Shown: positions 63,195 to 64,000 of the stretch, one piece after another | Layout of the letters: each line of letters starts with the position of its first letter | How positions within the stretch are numbered: position 1 is the first letter of the stretch | Source: Roseibium porphyridii | Lineage (GTDB): Bacteria > Pseudomonadota > Alphaproteobacteria > Rhizobiales > Stappiaceae | Assembly: GCF_026191725.2 (NCBI RefSeq) | Contig: NZ_CP120863.1 | Coordinates: 62,001-126,000, forward strand | Length of the DNA: 64,000 nucleotides | Direction of reading: 5' to 3' | Position numbers and translations under genes: made by a program | Notes under the pieces: model-generated | Told to the model about the DNA's origin: nothing | Database searches by the model: none | The model's input: the letters and a program-made list of their open reading frames with translations, nothing else

Positions 63195-64000
63195 ATGGGC
63201 CTGTCTATTTGTGTTACGAAAAGTGGGTTTTGCCCCCGAACTATAAGTTCGGCAAAACGAAGAATTTGCCACCGCAGTGAACGGCGGCTATGCAAGCTGC
63301 GGCTACAGCATCTTCGCCGATCAGTGAAGGGCAGATCTGGGACGAAAACAGCTTCGAACTTGTGCTGTGTGAACGTCCGCTTCAATGACTTTTCGAACGG
63401 AAACCGACGGTCTGTCTCCGGCCCCAAATCCGTCAGACTAGCCACCGACTTATGCTGCCAGCAGCAGAGAGAACAATCGGAGCCTGTAGCGTATATCCGG
63501 TGGATGTGTGGATCGGCGGCAGCGCTCCTTCGCTACCATCTTTGCATTGGCCAGCAATCGGGCGCCTCGTTTGAACGGAAAGCGTAAGAATTCCAGAGTG
63601 GTCGCCGCGCAAGTGCACTTACGCGCGCCCGGCAAACGGCACCATTGCGACAGCTTGGACAATGACTCAGTGCCAAAATCTGAGATTTCCAAGTTCTTCT
63701 TAACTCGCTTACATGACTGCAAACTGAAGAAGCGGGCCAGCGGGCTTCAGCGCAAGTGAAAGGGTGACAGTCCTTTCATTTCCAAGCGATTAAGCCGAAA
63801 GCCGCTACCGTCTTGGAAGGATTGACTGATCAATCAAGTCGACCCTAACGAAGCAGTGGCTTCCTATGGCCGAGGATTCGGTTATGAAACCTTGAAACTA
63901 TGTTCCTGACCACCATCAAGGCGTTCCGCCAGTATCCTGTTCATTGCAGCTGCACGAGCATGGCGATCCATTGCATAAGTTGTGCGCGTGAACTGCACTC
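63195..64000. other. Terminal stretch without a recognisable gene
   Basis: About 800 bases in which all frames are short or lack recognisable content (the longest, 63195-63587, is 130 codons). No terminator, repeat or RNA was identified. The next gene may start beyond the window. Confidence 0.4.

Noticed and set aside
1..64000. CRISPR arrays, tRNA and rRNA genes
   Set aside because: No regularly spaced repeat array and no tRNA cloverleaf or rRNA sequence was recognised by eye; the only short direct repeats of note are the three iterons.

Overview
The window reads as alphaproteobacterial DNA, probably from a marine or plant-associated Hyphomicrobiales or Rhodobacterales lineage. This is inferred from the RlxS/TraG/RepA-ParA integrative-element backbone, an AapM-type amino-acid permease, several TRAP transporters, and a PutA without a DNA-binding domain paired with a divergent Lrp regulator. 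I cannot name the species. No rRNA, tRNA or CRISPR array was recognised.

Region 1 (1-12,500) is a decayed integrative and conjugative element. Reading leftward it holds DUF2285 and DUF6499-DUF2285 genes (the second frameshifted), an excisionase-like HTH protein, repA, three iterons, parA, a ribbon-helix-helix gene, DUF2840, traF, a DUF3363 relaxase, the TraG coupling protein and a CopG-like protein. The trb mating-pore genes that normally follow are absent; the tail of a KAP NTPase lies there instead. The right edge holds an XRE regulator, a solute-binding-protein remnant and a radC cut by a 73-bp palindromic element.

Region 2 (12,770-24,340) is catabolic. A LysR gene lies beside a ridA gene with a premature stop and an amino-acid module (ornithine cyclodeaminase-like, M20 amidohydrolase, RidA-like, AapM). 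The partner permease aapQ is wrecked and the ATPase and binding protein are missing. Next comes an intact operon: GntR, TRAP transporter DctP-DctQ-DctM and two TIM-barrel sugar isomerase/epimerase-like enzymes.

Region 3 (24,550-28,500) is mobile debris: the C-terminal third of a Tn3 transposase, a 44-bp IS end, a chain of strong hairpins ending in an intrinsic terminator, an orphan adenine-type methyltransferase with a small coupled ORF, and an HD-GYP protein broken inside the GYP motif.

Region 4 (29,150-42,360) is carbohydrate metabolism: a kelch protein, a GntR regulator, a complete sugar ABC importer with an embedded glycoside-hydrolase-like protein and an aldose 1-epimerase, then an opposing LacI - Gfo/Idh - SIS - glucokinase operon whose upstream ribose-type transporter has been cut off by an insertion sequence.

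Region 5 (42,360-48,520) is an IS graveyard. An intact IS1111-group IS110 element sits inside hybrid transposase sequence, near a doubly damaged GntR gene and an orphan Tat-exported TRAP binding protein. Region 6 (48,690-61,750) is intact: a TRAP operon with an embedded cupin gene, a complete peptide-type ABC importer, an Lrp regulator and putA, which suggests amino-acid or peptide use. Region 7 (61,750-64,000) is again debris, with pieces of an IS110 transposase, a sugar ABC permease and possibly a DNA methyltransferase.
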